This document shows, piece after piece, positions 48,380 through 60,009 of a stretch of DNA of 64,000 nucleotides. The stretch is from Parus major (taxonomy: Eukaryota; Chordata; Aves; Passeriformes; Paridae). Position 1 is the stretch's first letter; the number at the start of each line of letters is the position of its first letter. Both the position numbers and the translations under genes were made by a program. Location: NCBI RefSeq assembly GCF_001522545.3, contig NC_031769.1, forward strand, positions 71,512,072 to 71,576,071, in the 5' to 3' direction. The notes beneath the pieces were generated by a model, which saw nothing but the letters and a program-made list of their open reading frames with translations, searched no databases and was not told the origin of the DNA.

Positions 48380-51300
48380 CTCAACCATAGAACAGCCTGA
48401 TCTCTCTCCCTATCTTTAAACTAATCAAGTCACTCTTTTTTGAAGCTTGTTGACCTTAAAGTTCACTAAAGCCAAATATCCTGGCATGTCCATGTCCAGT
48501 GCATTAAATTGGCACTGGATAGAAAAGACTTTCTGATCACTGTTGGTCTTCAGTGAACAATATGTAGAGAGATAAATTGAAGGGTTATGTGTAGCCTTGC
48601 CAGCTCTTATTGCTATTCAGTGGAATTTAGTGGCCAGCATTTAACCATATTGCTAACAGAAGACTTTCTTTATCTGCAAAATAAATAATAATGAATGTCC
48701 ATCAGTTGTGTTCTTTGTGGATGGAATATAAGCTGTGCAAAATTAAACGCTATTTAGACAGCATTTAATATGACTTGTTTGATTTTCTATTTCTCCTCTA
48801 TTCATCCTACATTTACAACTTACTGTGGAGGCATGAAATACATGGCATATAAATACATCTATTTTATATATAATTAACCATTGCAGCAGAAAATTAAAAG
48901 CAGCAGTATGTTTAAAGTAGAAGTAGGACTTTTAACATTTGGAACTAAGCCTCATAAATCTAGTTTATGGGTGTAAAAACTGGTGGTAATAATTTTGAGG
49001 ACTGGACATGGACTTAGAAAAAGTCCGTGTCCAGATTCACTACTGCAAAACCAGGATTACAGACACGATTCTTGCCTGTTTACAATCTGCCAGATTTAAT
49101 ATTACCCATTTTAGGGTGAAAACCCAGGGAATATTTTTATAAATTTTGTTAAGTCAAATAAATCACACTCTAGGCATTTGAAAGAATGGAATGTTTATGC
49201 TGAAGACAAAGCAAAAAGAGGTAGGGATGTCAATTTTCTTCTATTTTCCATCAATTCCTTTTGGTTTTAGATGCCTGCTATCAGCAAAATATTCTGGCTT
49301 CTAGTGGAGTGCTCCGATGTCAGTTGTAGGTGTAACATGGGAATAGAAATTCTGGGAAAGACTAGAATTCAGACAGAAAAATAGTGACTCCAAAGTCTTG
49401 CTGTTAATCTTTCAGCCTAGAAGGTCTTTGGAGTACTTTCCAATTCCATTAGCTCTCCCCATTGACAGACTCCAGGGAGACACAGTGATGTGGTTTATTC
49501 TTCTAGAACTAACAGGGTACTACTTTCCCTAAGTTTACAAGGTTAATTTAACTATTTTTGTCTAATTTTTTTTGGAGTTGGGACTTGATCTTTGGTCACT
49601 AAATTAATCCTTCTAATCCTTTTACAAGAAAACTATTTTCACATCAGCTTGCCAAATAAGGAAAGAAAGACTTTCTAGTATTGTGACTGCTTCTTAGATC
49701 CTACCAGGCAACTACAAAATTTCCAGCTATTAAGCAAATATGTAACTCAGAAATTCACTGAGGAAGGAGTTGTAGTCTTACCGTAAAAGTTATTAAAATA
49801 TGCTGTGATGAGACACATCGAGCAGTATTTTCCTCTCATTTCTTGCCTTCCAAAATGATTATTGCATTCTAACAGCTCAGAGTCATGATGGCAATATTTT
49901 AACTTACAATTTATTTTCAGAAGTAAAACTGGATGTCTATGACAAAAATATACATTTCTTCTGGCTCAACATTTTATAGAAGAAGTCAGGTAAGGAAAAG
50001 GGATAAAGCAAATCAACTTATAAATTTTCGTAAGTGTGTAAGAACAAAGAAAAGTGTTTCAGAGCATGAATATTTGAGCTAAAAATAAATTTAAAAAAAG
50101 AAATTAAGTCAGCTTGGTGAGAAAGTAGAATAACTTTCATCTGGACTTCAGAAAATCCTATTTTAAACTTTTGCAATGAATGAGGCAGATGAACCAGGCA
50201 TGTTTGCTGCCTCACTCTTAAGGGGAAAGCAGCACCCTAGATGTAGATGTCTGTGTTCAAAAAGGAGTGGCAAAAGTCAGAGGGTCTGCAAAAACTTGCA
50301 TTTTTACTAGGAAATTATACAGTTGGCATGGAAATCGGTATAATTTAGTCTCTTACCCTGTAGTATAAATTAAATTACAGCACATATGGAATAAGGACTA
50401 GGGTGAAAGAGAGACAGATTAAGAAGAGGCACAGAGGGAAAAATGAAGAAAAGCTCAGCACTCCTGGCTCCAGTGTCAATCAGGATGGTGGGGTTTACTA
50501 GGTCCTGGGGGCTCTGCCCAAGTTTCATGAGGGCACCTTTTTGCTGACAAGCTTTCCTCACCCTGGACCCAAGTTTCTAATTTTCTATGCAAATTAGTTA
50601 TCATGCACAATTAATCTAAACTTTTCTGTAATGGGTTGAGGGCTTCGGGGGTTTTTAATGATCTTCATCCCCCTCTACTCAGTCAGCCTTTGGTCAACAG
50701 TCCATGGCTGCTCTTTGACCTCATTACTGCACTTGTGCTGTACAGTGTAATGCTGATCTCCAGGAGCCAGAACAAGGATGTTTGTCCCAGAAAAACACTG
50801 CCCTATCTCTGTGTAGCCCTGCTCTTCAGCCACATTCTTTCTTGCAGTGTAGTCTCAGCAACAAACCTGGGCTGGCTCCATGGCTATCTGCCTACCTGTG
50901 TTTGAGATGTACACATCAGCCCCTTATCTTCTGGCCTTCTGCGCCATGTCAGTCCTCATGTCCCATATCCAAGTTGTTTTCATATGAAATGTATTTCCAA
51001 TGCTTTGAAGTTATGGAGTGAAACTGGATGTTTTCTGTTGCTTTGTGGCACTTTGTATACTTGCACTTCAGTACAAAGGATAAGACATTGGTAGGATGCC
51101 AGAACTTTTAGTCTAAACTTCTGTCCCACTGAAAGCATGAGAGGACTGCAGCTACAATAGTAAACACCTTTACAAGTGTAACAGCTGTCTCAGCTTGGAG
51201 CAGGAGGCTACTGCCATCAGACTCCAAATCCAGCAATGATTTGCACATGCTGCAGCTTCCAGCAGTTCATTGAAGCAATTAATTTTATTCTGAAATAAAA

Positions 51301-53527
51301 TAAACCATTTATTTAACTGTCACTGTAGAAGCAGATTAAAACACAAATTTAATCCTGCCTCTCTTGGTAGTAGTTTTACTTAAATAAAATATTGTCAGAT
51401 AAGATATTTCATTGTGTAAGACTCATAAAAATATAAACTGCCAGACATTTGCACCTGGAGCATGTCTCTCATAGCATACCATTGGAGATGCCAACACTTA
51501 AACTCATTGAATTAAGATAATCCTCCCACTCACTTGCACTTTGAATTTTTGATACCAGATGTTAATTTATGAGAGAAATAGCTTGGCAATAAACTCTTGT
51601 TTCCAAGCATTTCTAACTTTCATCTTCCTTTAATAACTCAGATTTAGTCATAAATGAACTTCCATATGGTATTAGTGAAATGTCAATAGTCAAGAAATAA
51701 AGAATTCTAATGCAGAAGCATCAAGAACTATTTGAATTGAACATTTCTAAACCTGCAGTTTTAAGAGCACCATTCTTATAACACTGGGCTGAGCACACAC
51801 AGGATAATGAAGAGCGGCAGAGCTCTGGCTCATTCTAGCAAGCTCAGAACTAAACAAATAGACAGAAAATCTTTCATGGAGTCAGAGGGAAAGAATGAGG
51901 AAAATAAGAAAAAATTATTGATGACTCTGCAGATTTCAGCTGTTCTGTTTGGAGGAATGAAGAATGATACCGTCCTGGCAGGTGTGTATGCCTGTGCTTG
52001 TGTAAGAAGGATTCAAAATAAGGTAGAAGGACATTTACATTATTACATATTTTTTTTTCAATATCTTTCCAAGCATACCGCTCCCATGGGATATTTCCCA
52101 GATTTCTGATATCCCAGGGGTCTCTTCCAGGAATCCCACCCAAAACAAATAAAGGAAAATTATAAAAAAATCATCAAATTTTAGTTCATTGAATCACTGT
52201 TCAGACTCAAACCCCTGAAAATGCAGTTAATTACTATACAAACTGCCTCTATCTTCCCAAGAATCAGTGCTGAATTCCTTGATCTTATTCTAGTACTGTG
52301 GCAATATTTTCAGAGTGCATTTAGCACCAGATGATAGACTGTAATGAGATTTTAACTTTCTGGCACAAAAGAACAGGTAAAGTGCTGATGACATTGTAGG
52401 TTTTCAAATACTGCCAACACTTTCAGAATATCCTCAAGTTAAAAGGTTCATAAAGTGTAAAGCCACAGTAGGTACACTTTGTCGAGTCTTTACCACAAAT
52501 ACAGTATCCATTCACACCTTTAATCTGAGGCTTGCTAAACACCAGGGATATCTTGTGGTGCACCATTGGGATGGCCTCAAGTCTTCAGTTTGACAAGGTA
52601 TACTCTTCATCTCAAAGAGTGCCAGGCACCTGAGATTCACACTGATTTCACTGGTAGAGAGAAAAAAAAAAAGCACTTGACTGCTTCACACACTGTGTCT
52701 GGTTCTGAAAGCTTGTTTTAGCCTTTAGAACACTCTGAAAAACAAATCTACAAAGAATTGCTATAATTGTAATGAAGGACTTGTTTGGCCTGTAGGTCTT
52801 CCTACTTAGCAAACTTGTACAGTAATCGGCACAAAATTTAGTATTCAAAAGTACAAGTAAGCAGACAACCTGTCTTGTCTGAATCATTTCAAACTATTTC
52901 ATTTTCCCTTATCCTTTTGGTAAGGGTTTGTGGCAGAAGAAAAGCCAGTCAGCATAACTGCTTTCAAAATGTGATTGGGCAAAATAATCACCTTAGAAGC
53001 CCGCCTAGCCCAATACAAATCAAGATACAGTGTTTAAAATTGACTTAAAAATGAAATTAGAAAATACTTGGGGAAGCAATAGTATTAGTTCTTCAAACAA
53101 CATTTTAAGTTTTAGGCAGTTGCATAACTTCTGGTTTGCAGAAGCCTAGAAAGTCTGATGGTTCTGGCAGACTGTTTTCCTAAGACACTATTTGCTGTGA
53201 GGTTTGGCAAATAAGGTTGGAATCCAGTGCACGAGTAACAGGTAGGCTTTTCAGGTGGCATTATTTTTAAGTAATAATTTCAAATATCAGCAGAGCCTAG
53301 ATTTTCAGTTGGTATATCTGATGTAGTTCTCTTTCCTCCATCATTCTTTCCAGGTATAATAAGCATGATCAAGAGTTCATATTTCTTCCATGACCACTGA
53401 GTACTGAGGAGTAAAAGCTAGGTAAAGTTAAGGAGACTAAAAAGAAAAAACATTAGTTGTTGTAGTTGATAGCTTGAATTGTATCTTTTCCCGTCTTTTA
53501 GTTGTGATTTCCCCCCCAGCTTCTCTT

Positions 53528-54082
53528 NNNNNNNNNNNNNNNNNNNNNNNNNNNNNNNNNNNNNNNNNNNNNNNNNNNNNNNNNNNNNNNNNNNNNNNNN
53601 NNNNNNNNNNNNNNNNNNNNNNNNNNNNNNNNNNNNNNNNNNNNNNNNNNNNNNNNNNNNNNNNNNNNNNNNNNNNNNNNNNNNNNNNNNNNNNNNNNNN
53701 NNNNNNNNNNNNNNNNNNNNNNNNNNNNNNNNNNNNNNNNNNNNNNNNNNNNNNNNNNNNNNNNNNNNNNNNNNNNNNNNNNNNNNNNNNNNNNNNNNNN
53801 NNNNNNNNNNNNNNNNNNNNNNNNNNNNNNNNNNNNNNNNNNNNNNNNNNNNNNNNNNNNNNNNNNNNNNNNNNNNNNNNNNNNNNNNNNNNNNNNNNNN
53901 NNNNNNNNNNNNNNNNNNNNNNNNNNNNNNNNNNNNNNNNNNNNNNNNNNNNNNNNNNNNNNNNNNNNNNNNNNNNNNNNNNNNNNNNNNNNNNNNNNNN
54001 NNNNNNNNNNNNNNNNNNNNNNNNNNNNNNNNNNNNNNNNNNNNNNNNNNNNNNNNNNNNNNNNNNNNNNNNNNNNNNNNNN
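53528..54082. other. Assembly gap (555 N)
   Basis: All bases are N. The left flank ends in a C run (TTTCCCCCCCAGC). The right flank has another C run and several CG dinucleotides within 200 bases. Any frame crossing the gap (for example 53418-54242 minus) is meaningless. Confidence 1.
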
Positions 54083-54619
54083 TGGATTCCCCTTCACAGA
54101 AATAAACTGTGGAATGCAAACCAGAGAGAGAGTCCCCCCCTGATTTCTTTACTCGCTCTATAGACTTGGATTCTTGAAGAAAATCAGTGAACCCCACAAA
54201 CATATGCTGACTTGAAACTCGAGTGAAGAGAAACCTCATCACTGAGCTAGCCAGGCCACACTCGAGAAGATCGAGTCAATTAGTGTTACTTGTTTATCCT
54301 TTCTAGACCCAGCAGATCCTGATTATATTTGTTCTGAGGTCCTAGTCTTTTCCTGCTGCCAGGTAATGTATTTTCTGAAATTTAGGCTCCTCTTGGAATT
54401 TGAATCTGTTAATTCTGCACAGTGTAGAGCTTGCTTCAGTTAAAGGTAGCATTATGTACTTTACAGACTTCTACAGTAAACTGTAATTTAAAATACATAT
54501 TTAGCACTGCAATTGCAGCTAGAAGTTCTGAAATGTCAGATACATGCTCCTCTTGGGTGCCCTAGGCTGGCTCTCTGGCACTGTGACTTCAGGTTCACAG
54601 TTGCCTAAAGGGCTGTCCA
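54083..54619. other. Non-coding DNA beside gap
   Basis: Unrecognised. CTCGAG-type motifs recur (54219, 54262 and a related GATCGAG at 54269), unusual for this CpG-poor window. Confidence 0.5.
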
Positions 54620-54924
54620 CCTCCTCTGGAGCTCATCTGGACCATCTGCTTTGCTCAAGGAGGGCCAAACAGAGCTGGTTGCCCAGGGCCATGACCAAAT
54701 AGCTTTTGAATATCTCTAAGTATAGAAACTTGACAACCTCTTCAGAGGGAACCTCCTGCATTTCACTTAGTGCCTATTACCTCTGGTCCTGTCACTAGTC
54801 ACCACTGGGAAGAACCAGCTTGCTTCGCTTCTCACCCTCCCTTCAGTTACTTGTAGACATCGATGATATTTCCCCTGAACCTCCTCTTTTCCAAGTCTCA
54901 GTCTCCCTCTTCCTGCTTCATAAG
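54620..54924 (-). mobile_element. CR1 LINE fragment, minus
   Basis: Reversed CR1 of another subfamily. The order is 'agagctggttgcccagggccatgaccaaatagcttttgaatatctc', 'acaacctcttcagagggaacctcctgcatttca', 'tcctgtcactagtcaccactgggaa' and 'ccctcccttcagttacttgtagac'. It closes 'cctcctcttttccaagtctcag'. Both ends are truncated; the tail is absent. Confidence 0.85.
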
Positions 54925-56236
54925 TTTACACTTATGTGTTAGGTATAGGAACTCGGCCATTTTCAGACAAGGCTCTGTGCAAACAAGACCTCACTACAAA
55001 AAGCAAGACATCTTTTATAAATTAAATAAAATTCATACAAGTTTTTGGAGGTCCTTAAAGTTTCTTAGTCAACTTCGTGAAAATTTAGTTCTTTTTGAAA
55101 GGTGCTGAGGCTGCCTTTGAAAAATAAAGAAAAATAATTCATCTTACAAATAGAGATCGGCAGAATTGAAAGCTGTTGGCATTTGGAAATACTATCTCAT
55201 ATGCTTCAGAATACATTAGAGTCCTAAATTATGCTGGGTTTTTGTATTTAGGCAGAAAAACAAGTGTGTTGGAAGTAATAATAAACAGACCTAAAATCAC
55301 ATTTGGATTAAATTTGCCAAGATGCAGAAATGTATATTTTCTAAATTTCGTTATTTTTCTTTTCCCTGCAGTCCTCAAAGGGAATGCTGTTGTTTTAAGT
55401 GGAAACCAAGACTTGCAGAACACATTGTTATCCAGAGGAGCAAAATAATCTTCTGAAGGCTACAAGTCTTCTGAAGCCTTAGACAGAATGTCTGGATTTA
55501 TTTTTCTCTCAGAAAAACATGAATGCAAAGAATACTTGGGATTTTGAGGGGACCTCTCTAACATAGTTTTCAAGTGAGTTGATTTTTAAAATGAGAACCA
55601 GAAAACCCTACACTTTCTGCTAATCAAAGGATGACATTTTATTATTTTTTACTCTATGGCATGTGCAGACACAAAAACTCAGAATTTCTGTAGTTGTTGC
55701 TCCAAGACTTTTTCAAAATATAAATAGGATTACAAATTCAGCATAGACTTCAGACAGGTGGATTGAATGTTCAGGGAAAAATCCTGGGGAAACTCCTCTG
55801 AAGTAAGTGGAAATATTCCAGGGAAAAGGTGCAGTCATAATTCAGCAAGTATTTTCCATGAGGTAAATGTTTGTGGGTGAATTGTTTCGTTTCCACAGTA
55901 AACAGCAGATGAGCTCATTGTCAGTACGATAATTAATTTTGAAAAGTTATAAATAACCAGCACTGCATTTTGCTATATATTCTGAGAGACAGTTCAGGAG
56001 TAGAAAAATGTTCTCAAAGCAGACAAATAACAGCTAATAACTTTCTATTCACTAAGAGTTTCATTTTTTCTTGACTGAACAACATATAGGTTTTTGTAAG
56101 TAACAATACATCACAGATGTTTGTCTAAGTAACCAGTCCTAGCTGGTTGGAATTGCATTGATGCTGTGGACATGTGTGACCCAGTTGCCATGAGGCCCAA
56201 GGAACACAGATCAATGAGCAACAAACTTTAAGCGTG
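54925..56236. other. AT-rich non-coding DNA
   Basis: Nothing recognised. Opposite-strand frames at 55176-55448 and 55229-55423 are mirror translations of the same sequence. Confidence 0.55.
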
Positions 56237-56505
56237 TGTTGGAGATCACAGCTACAGAAGCTGAACTAGGTAGCACTGCAGACCTTTTGGCCCTGGTACA
56301 GCGAAAGCTGAAGGAGAGATAAACTCAAGGCAAGAACAAAGTGAACACATCATGTCTGGCCACCCTGACCCTCTGATGCTGACTGTTCTGACAAAAGAGA
56401 TAGCAAGGATATTACTAGTGTACGAAGGATAATCAAAGGTTGTGTTTCTAAAGGGGATTAGAGCAAATGGGTCTGAATGGAAAATTTTGTATGAACATAA
56501 TGACC

Positions 56506-56512
56506 TATAAAT
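56506..56512 (+). promoter_or_regulatory. 5' LTR TATA box
   Basis: TATAAAT, conserved in the 3' LTR at 59929-59935. Confidence 0.75.
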
Positions 56513-56528
56513 ACTAGTAAACTAGTGT

Positions 56529-56534
56529 AATAAA
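56529..56534 (+). promoter_or_regulatory. 5' LTR polyadenylation signal
   Basis: AATAAA, conserved in the 3' LTR at 59952-59957. Confidence 0.75.
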
Positions 56535-56587
56535 CTGGCTTTGCTTTCCTGGCATAAGTGGGCTCCGTGTCTGTCAGACTCCACAAA

Positions 56588-56604
56588 TGGTGCTTCCCAT
56601 GTGA
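56588..56604 (+). other. Primer-binding site, tRNA-Trp-like
   Basis: Two bases after the 5' LTR lies TGGTGCTTCCCATGTGA. It matches 12 of 17 positions of the tRNA-Trp binding site used by avian leukosis-type viruses, as remembered. The mismatches include likely decay, so the primer assignment is tentative, but the position is right. Confidence 0.55.
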
Positions 56605-59600
56605 GGAAGCAAAGATTCACCTATCTGGTGTCCGGCAGGGAGCCCCACAGAACTGAAGTGCTACTGGAAAAGAAGCAGGAGCCAGATAGCAAACCATCCC
56701 TTCAAGATTTTGGAGGTGAACTGGAGGAACATGGGGAATAATATGTTCTCAGAAAAGAAACATGTGTTTTAACTTATGTCTAAACTTATGCCCCTAGAAG
56801 CAGGGGGAAATGATTGCTTCCCATGCTCTTAAGCTGATTTTGTGCTGGGAGCAATAGCACTTTATAGGGTTAAACGCCAGCATGGCTTTCACAGCAGTGC
56901 TAGGAAAGAATCATCTTCCTCTTCCCCAATCCAGCAACAGGCAAATGACTCTGCAAAAGAACTTTTAACATCCCCTTCTGTCTATGACCAATGAGAGACA
57001 AGGCTGCAGTGAGGAGGAGGACTGCAGCCTGAGAGTAGACCCCCTTGTGACCTTCAGGCTGCGAGCGGAGAGCAGAGCTTGAGCCTTGCTACAAGGGACT
57101 TTTTTTGTGAACCCGAATATGATGGAAAGTAACAAGCTGACACAGCTAAGAAAATTAGGCCAGGAATTAGGATATTCACTGGATGAAAAATCAATGGAAC
57201 TGTGAATACTAAAGAAGTGTTCCGGTAGTGTCAGTGTAACTTACAAATATTGCAGTAATTTCTTCACATTGAAGCAATTCTTCATTATGGGTTAAAATCC
57301 CTGTATTTCTTTCCTAAATGAAAGAGACCTGACTTGAGACATGAGATTAAAAGTTCCTGTAAGCAGCTGCAGTGGGAGTACCAGAAAAGATACTGATAAC
57401 GAGCTGGGCACAGTTCCAAGACACGGGTCCTAAGAACGGATCCATGGAATGCATCCAGGGAACGGACCCATCCACAGTTTGGCGCACGGTGTTGCAGGCA
57501 GTGGTGGAGCTCCCTTGGAGTTCCCCCAGCCCAGGGTTGGCCCCATGGCCGGTGTTGGTCCTCCAGGCTGGGGAGGGCTCTCTCCCCAGCTCATCAGAGC
57601 TCTCCCACTTTCTCCTGAGCCCAGGCAGCAGCAGTGTCCTGTCTCAAGCTCCCATGCAGGACTGATGCCTGGCCCACACCGCCCTTGTTGCTGTCATTTC
57701 AGTCACAAAAGTTGTTTGCCTGCATGCTATTTACTTTAACTGTATTATGAGAGATTTCCAGATGTAATGATAGAGTCAAAATGAGTTAAGAATCTGTTAA
57801 GTATTGGTAAAATTAAGCAAAGTTAAATTTAAGTATTACTCATTTTAAATTCTGTTATTTTAAGTTCTGTAAAAATATGTTTGTTTAAATTGTAAGATGC
57901 ACTTCTTTTGATACAGAGATGAGTAATGTGAAGCTTGCATGGAGATAACTTCTGTTAAAATATGTTCATTTAAATTACAAGATACAGTTATTTTATTGTA
58001 GAGATAAGATGGAACCGATTAGTTGTAAGCTATTTAGTGCTTTCTTTTTGACTTTTTTTTTCTTTAATGTCATATATTTATTAATGTCTAGAAAAATATT
58101 ATCTTGACCTCTTAAGACAGTTACTGCTGATGTATTAATAACCCTGAATATGTTGTTAATCTCATAATGGCAATTCACTGACTCATTATAACAAGCATTA
58201 TCCATAAGATATTAATTAAGATTTGTTCATGGTGCATTGATTATTTAGCTAAGGATAGATAACAAAGCCGGCTGATTTACAAACTTTAACTTATCTTTGT
58301 GTAGCTATCTGCAAGACATGTATAATTTTAAGAAACTTTCCTAACTGCTGTTACTGACAGGCTTGTTTTTAGGATATACTAGGGAGACCCTTCCAGTTAA
58401 GGCTTGGGCTCTGGCCAATCCTGGTCCTACCTGGTTGGGAACTATGCCAACAAACCCAGGTGTTTTCTGCACCAAAACTGTACTCAGGTAATTTTGACTT
58501 GCCAAATTTGGATATATAAGAGCTGGACTCCCTTTTTGAAGTGAACTTGGAACCTTACCTGAGAATGGTTTTCCAAGCCCTCACTCTAAAATGAGGCTTG
58601 CTAACTACTGCAGACTCTGGGTGATGGTACAATATTTAGGGAATTGATAATGCATTGGTGTAAATCACCATCCTATCTTTCATGTGCTACTAATTGCATG
58701 TATTATCTGATTTATTACTGCTTGGTGTGAGTTTATTGCTTTGCCACATGTATTTTTTTGCTTTTATGTTGCCTTCATGTTCAGAACGAGAGACACATAT
58801 ATTGTTAAAAGAAAAACAAAAGAAGGGGAAATATGGCTCTTCAAGAACCTTTAAAAATTTTTGTAAAGAAAATTATCAAAATTGATCCCTGGCACAGCAA
58901 TACTGCTTTGAAGATTTGCATGTGCACAGCCAATTTCTAAAAGTTTCTATTTAAAGATCCTTAACTGAGAGTACAATGATAAGGCCAAGCTGATTTACTA
59001 ACCTAGGGAGAAGATGTGCATATGTTTTGTCACCAACAGGTCCAAAGTAATTACCTGCTCATTTGGAAAAACATCCATCGCCTCCAAGAGAATGAGGCCC
59101 AGAGAGAAGCAAAAATGACCTAATTGCCATTCAGCCCCAGTGACCAAGACAGGAACAGAGGTAGGACTGCCAGGACATGGCTGTGTCTGGAGGCTTCCAG
59201 AGGCAGCCTGCCAACAGAGACCTTGTATCCTACTGCACTCACCATCAGGGTGCCCTGTTCTTACTAACCTCTTCCAGTTATTCCTTGTTCCATGCTTCCA
59301 GAAAGACATTCAGTAATGTCAAAGGCAACATTTCCAGCTAATAGACCTCCTCCTGCCTAAACAGCATGGCTCCTGAGCTCCAGCCATATGAACTTGAGAG
59401 CAGTAGCCATTTATTTCCACTTCCTAAGAGACCTTGGACATTATTCATCATTTGTTCTCCTATACTGCAAGTGTCTTTGTAAATGACATGATTGTATTTG
59501 ATAAGTTTTTACTGATTGTGATCTGTGCTCTATGTATCTTATCCTGTATCTAGCAGATGACCAGTAATATTCTTGCTAAGATAACAGCCTTACAGGTGAG

Positions 59601-59644
59601 AACTGTTTTAACATCAAAGTACACAAACCCTTTGCATAAATAAC
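56605..59644 (+). other. ERV interior without recognisable genes
   Basis: The first 1.1 kb is moderately GC-rich, with a C/G-rich patch at 57480-57680. From about 57720 it is AT-rich. It includes an 85-bp tandem duplication (57867-58036) and a promoter-like TATATAAG at 58513-58520. Open frames such as 56541-56741, 57372-57665 and 58998-59309 (minus) have no recognised domain. Confidence 0.6.
57867..58036. repeat. Two-copy tandem repeat, 85-bp period
   Basis: CTGTAAAAATATGTTTGTTTAAATTGTAAGATGCA-type sequence at 57867 returns at 57952 as CTGTTAAAATATGTTCATTTAAATTACAAGATACA-type. Similarity continues through 'gagat(a)a' and onward to 'gtaagc'. The copies are diverged. Confidence 0.7.
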
Positions 59645-59658
59645 AGAAAAGGAGGAAA
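59645..59658 (+). other. Polypurine tract
   Basis: AGAAAAGGAGGAAA, fourteen purines in a row, lies directly before the TG of the 3' LTR. This is the classical position for priming plus-strand synthesis. Confidence 0.85.
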
Positions 59659-60009
59659 TGTCAGAGATCAGACAACTACAGAAGCTGAAAACTGCATAGC
59701 ACTGCGGACCTTTTGGCCCTGGTACAGTGAAAGCTGAGGGAGAGGTAAACTCAGGGCAAGAGGAATGTGAAGACATCATGTCTGGTCACTCAGACCCTCT
59801 GATGCTGACCATTCTGACAAAGGAGATAAGGAAACTACTAGAGTAAGAAGAATAATCAGAAGATTGTACTTCTAAAGGGGACTGGGATAAAGGGGTCCAG
59901 AGGAAAATTTTGTACAAATATTGTGACTTATAAATACTGGTAAATTAGTGTAATAAACTGCCTTTTCTTTGCTGGCACAGCAGAGTCTGTGTCTGTCAAT
60001 CTCTGCACA
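59659..60009 (+). repeat. 3' LTR
   Basis: Starts TGTCAGAG right after the polypurine tract and ends CTCTGCACA. TATA and AATAAA positions match the 5' LTR. The short minus frame 59576-59779 overlaps it and is not a gene. Confidence 0.9.

Larger units (their letters stand above)
41228..53527. other. Long AT-rich stretch without recognised elements
   Basis: Twelve kilobases contain no CR1, LTR or SINE that I can see and no convincing exon. Frames of 60-100 codons occur on both strands. The 95-codon minus frame at 47130-47417 and the hydrophobic 89-codon plus frame at 50636-50905 are the most protein-like, but neither resembles a family I know. Simple repeats are at 42479-42497, 47512-47560 and 48355-48379. 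Confidence 0.55.
56237..56585 (+). repeat. 5' LTR
   Basis: Starts TGTTGGAG and ends CTCCACA. It pairs along its whole length with 59659-60009. Shared segments include 'gaccttttggccctggtacag', 'catcatgtctgg' and 'accctctgatgctgac'. The LTR has a TATA box at 56506-56512 and AATAAA at 56529-56534. The 23-base spacing implies a very short R. Confidence 0.9.
56237..60009 (+). mobile_element. Two-LTR endogenous retrovirus without coding genes
   Basis: Two direct LTRs (349 and 351 bp) flank a 3073-bp interior. A primer-binding site follows the 5' LTR and a polypurine tract precedes the 3' LTR, so the order is that of a provirus in plus orientation. I find no gag, protease, polymerase or envelope motif in any interior frame. 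The longest frames are 66-97 codons and unfamiliar. It is either a heavily deleted copy or a non-autonomous element that relied on a relative's proteins. The short TATA-to-AATAAA distance and tRNA-Trp-like binding site resemble alpharetrovirus-type ERVs. LTR divergence by eye is roughly 15 percent, so it is old. Confidence 0.85.

Noticed and set aside
50636..50905. Hydrophobic 89-codon frame that could be a membrane protein
   Set aside because: No family resemblance, AT-rich surroundings, and no homologous context; homology search would be needed.
53418..54242. Open frames of 199-274 codons across the N gap
   Set aside because: They consist almost entirely of unknown residues from the gap.
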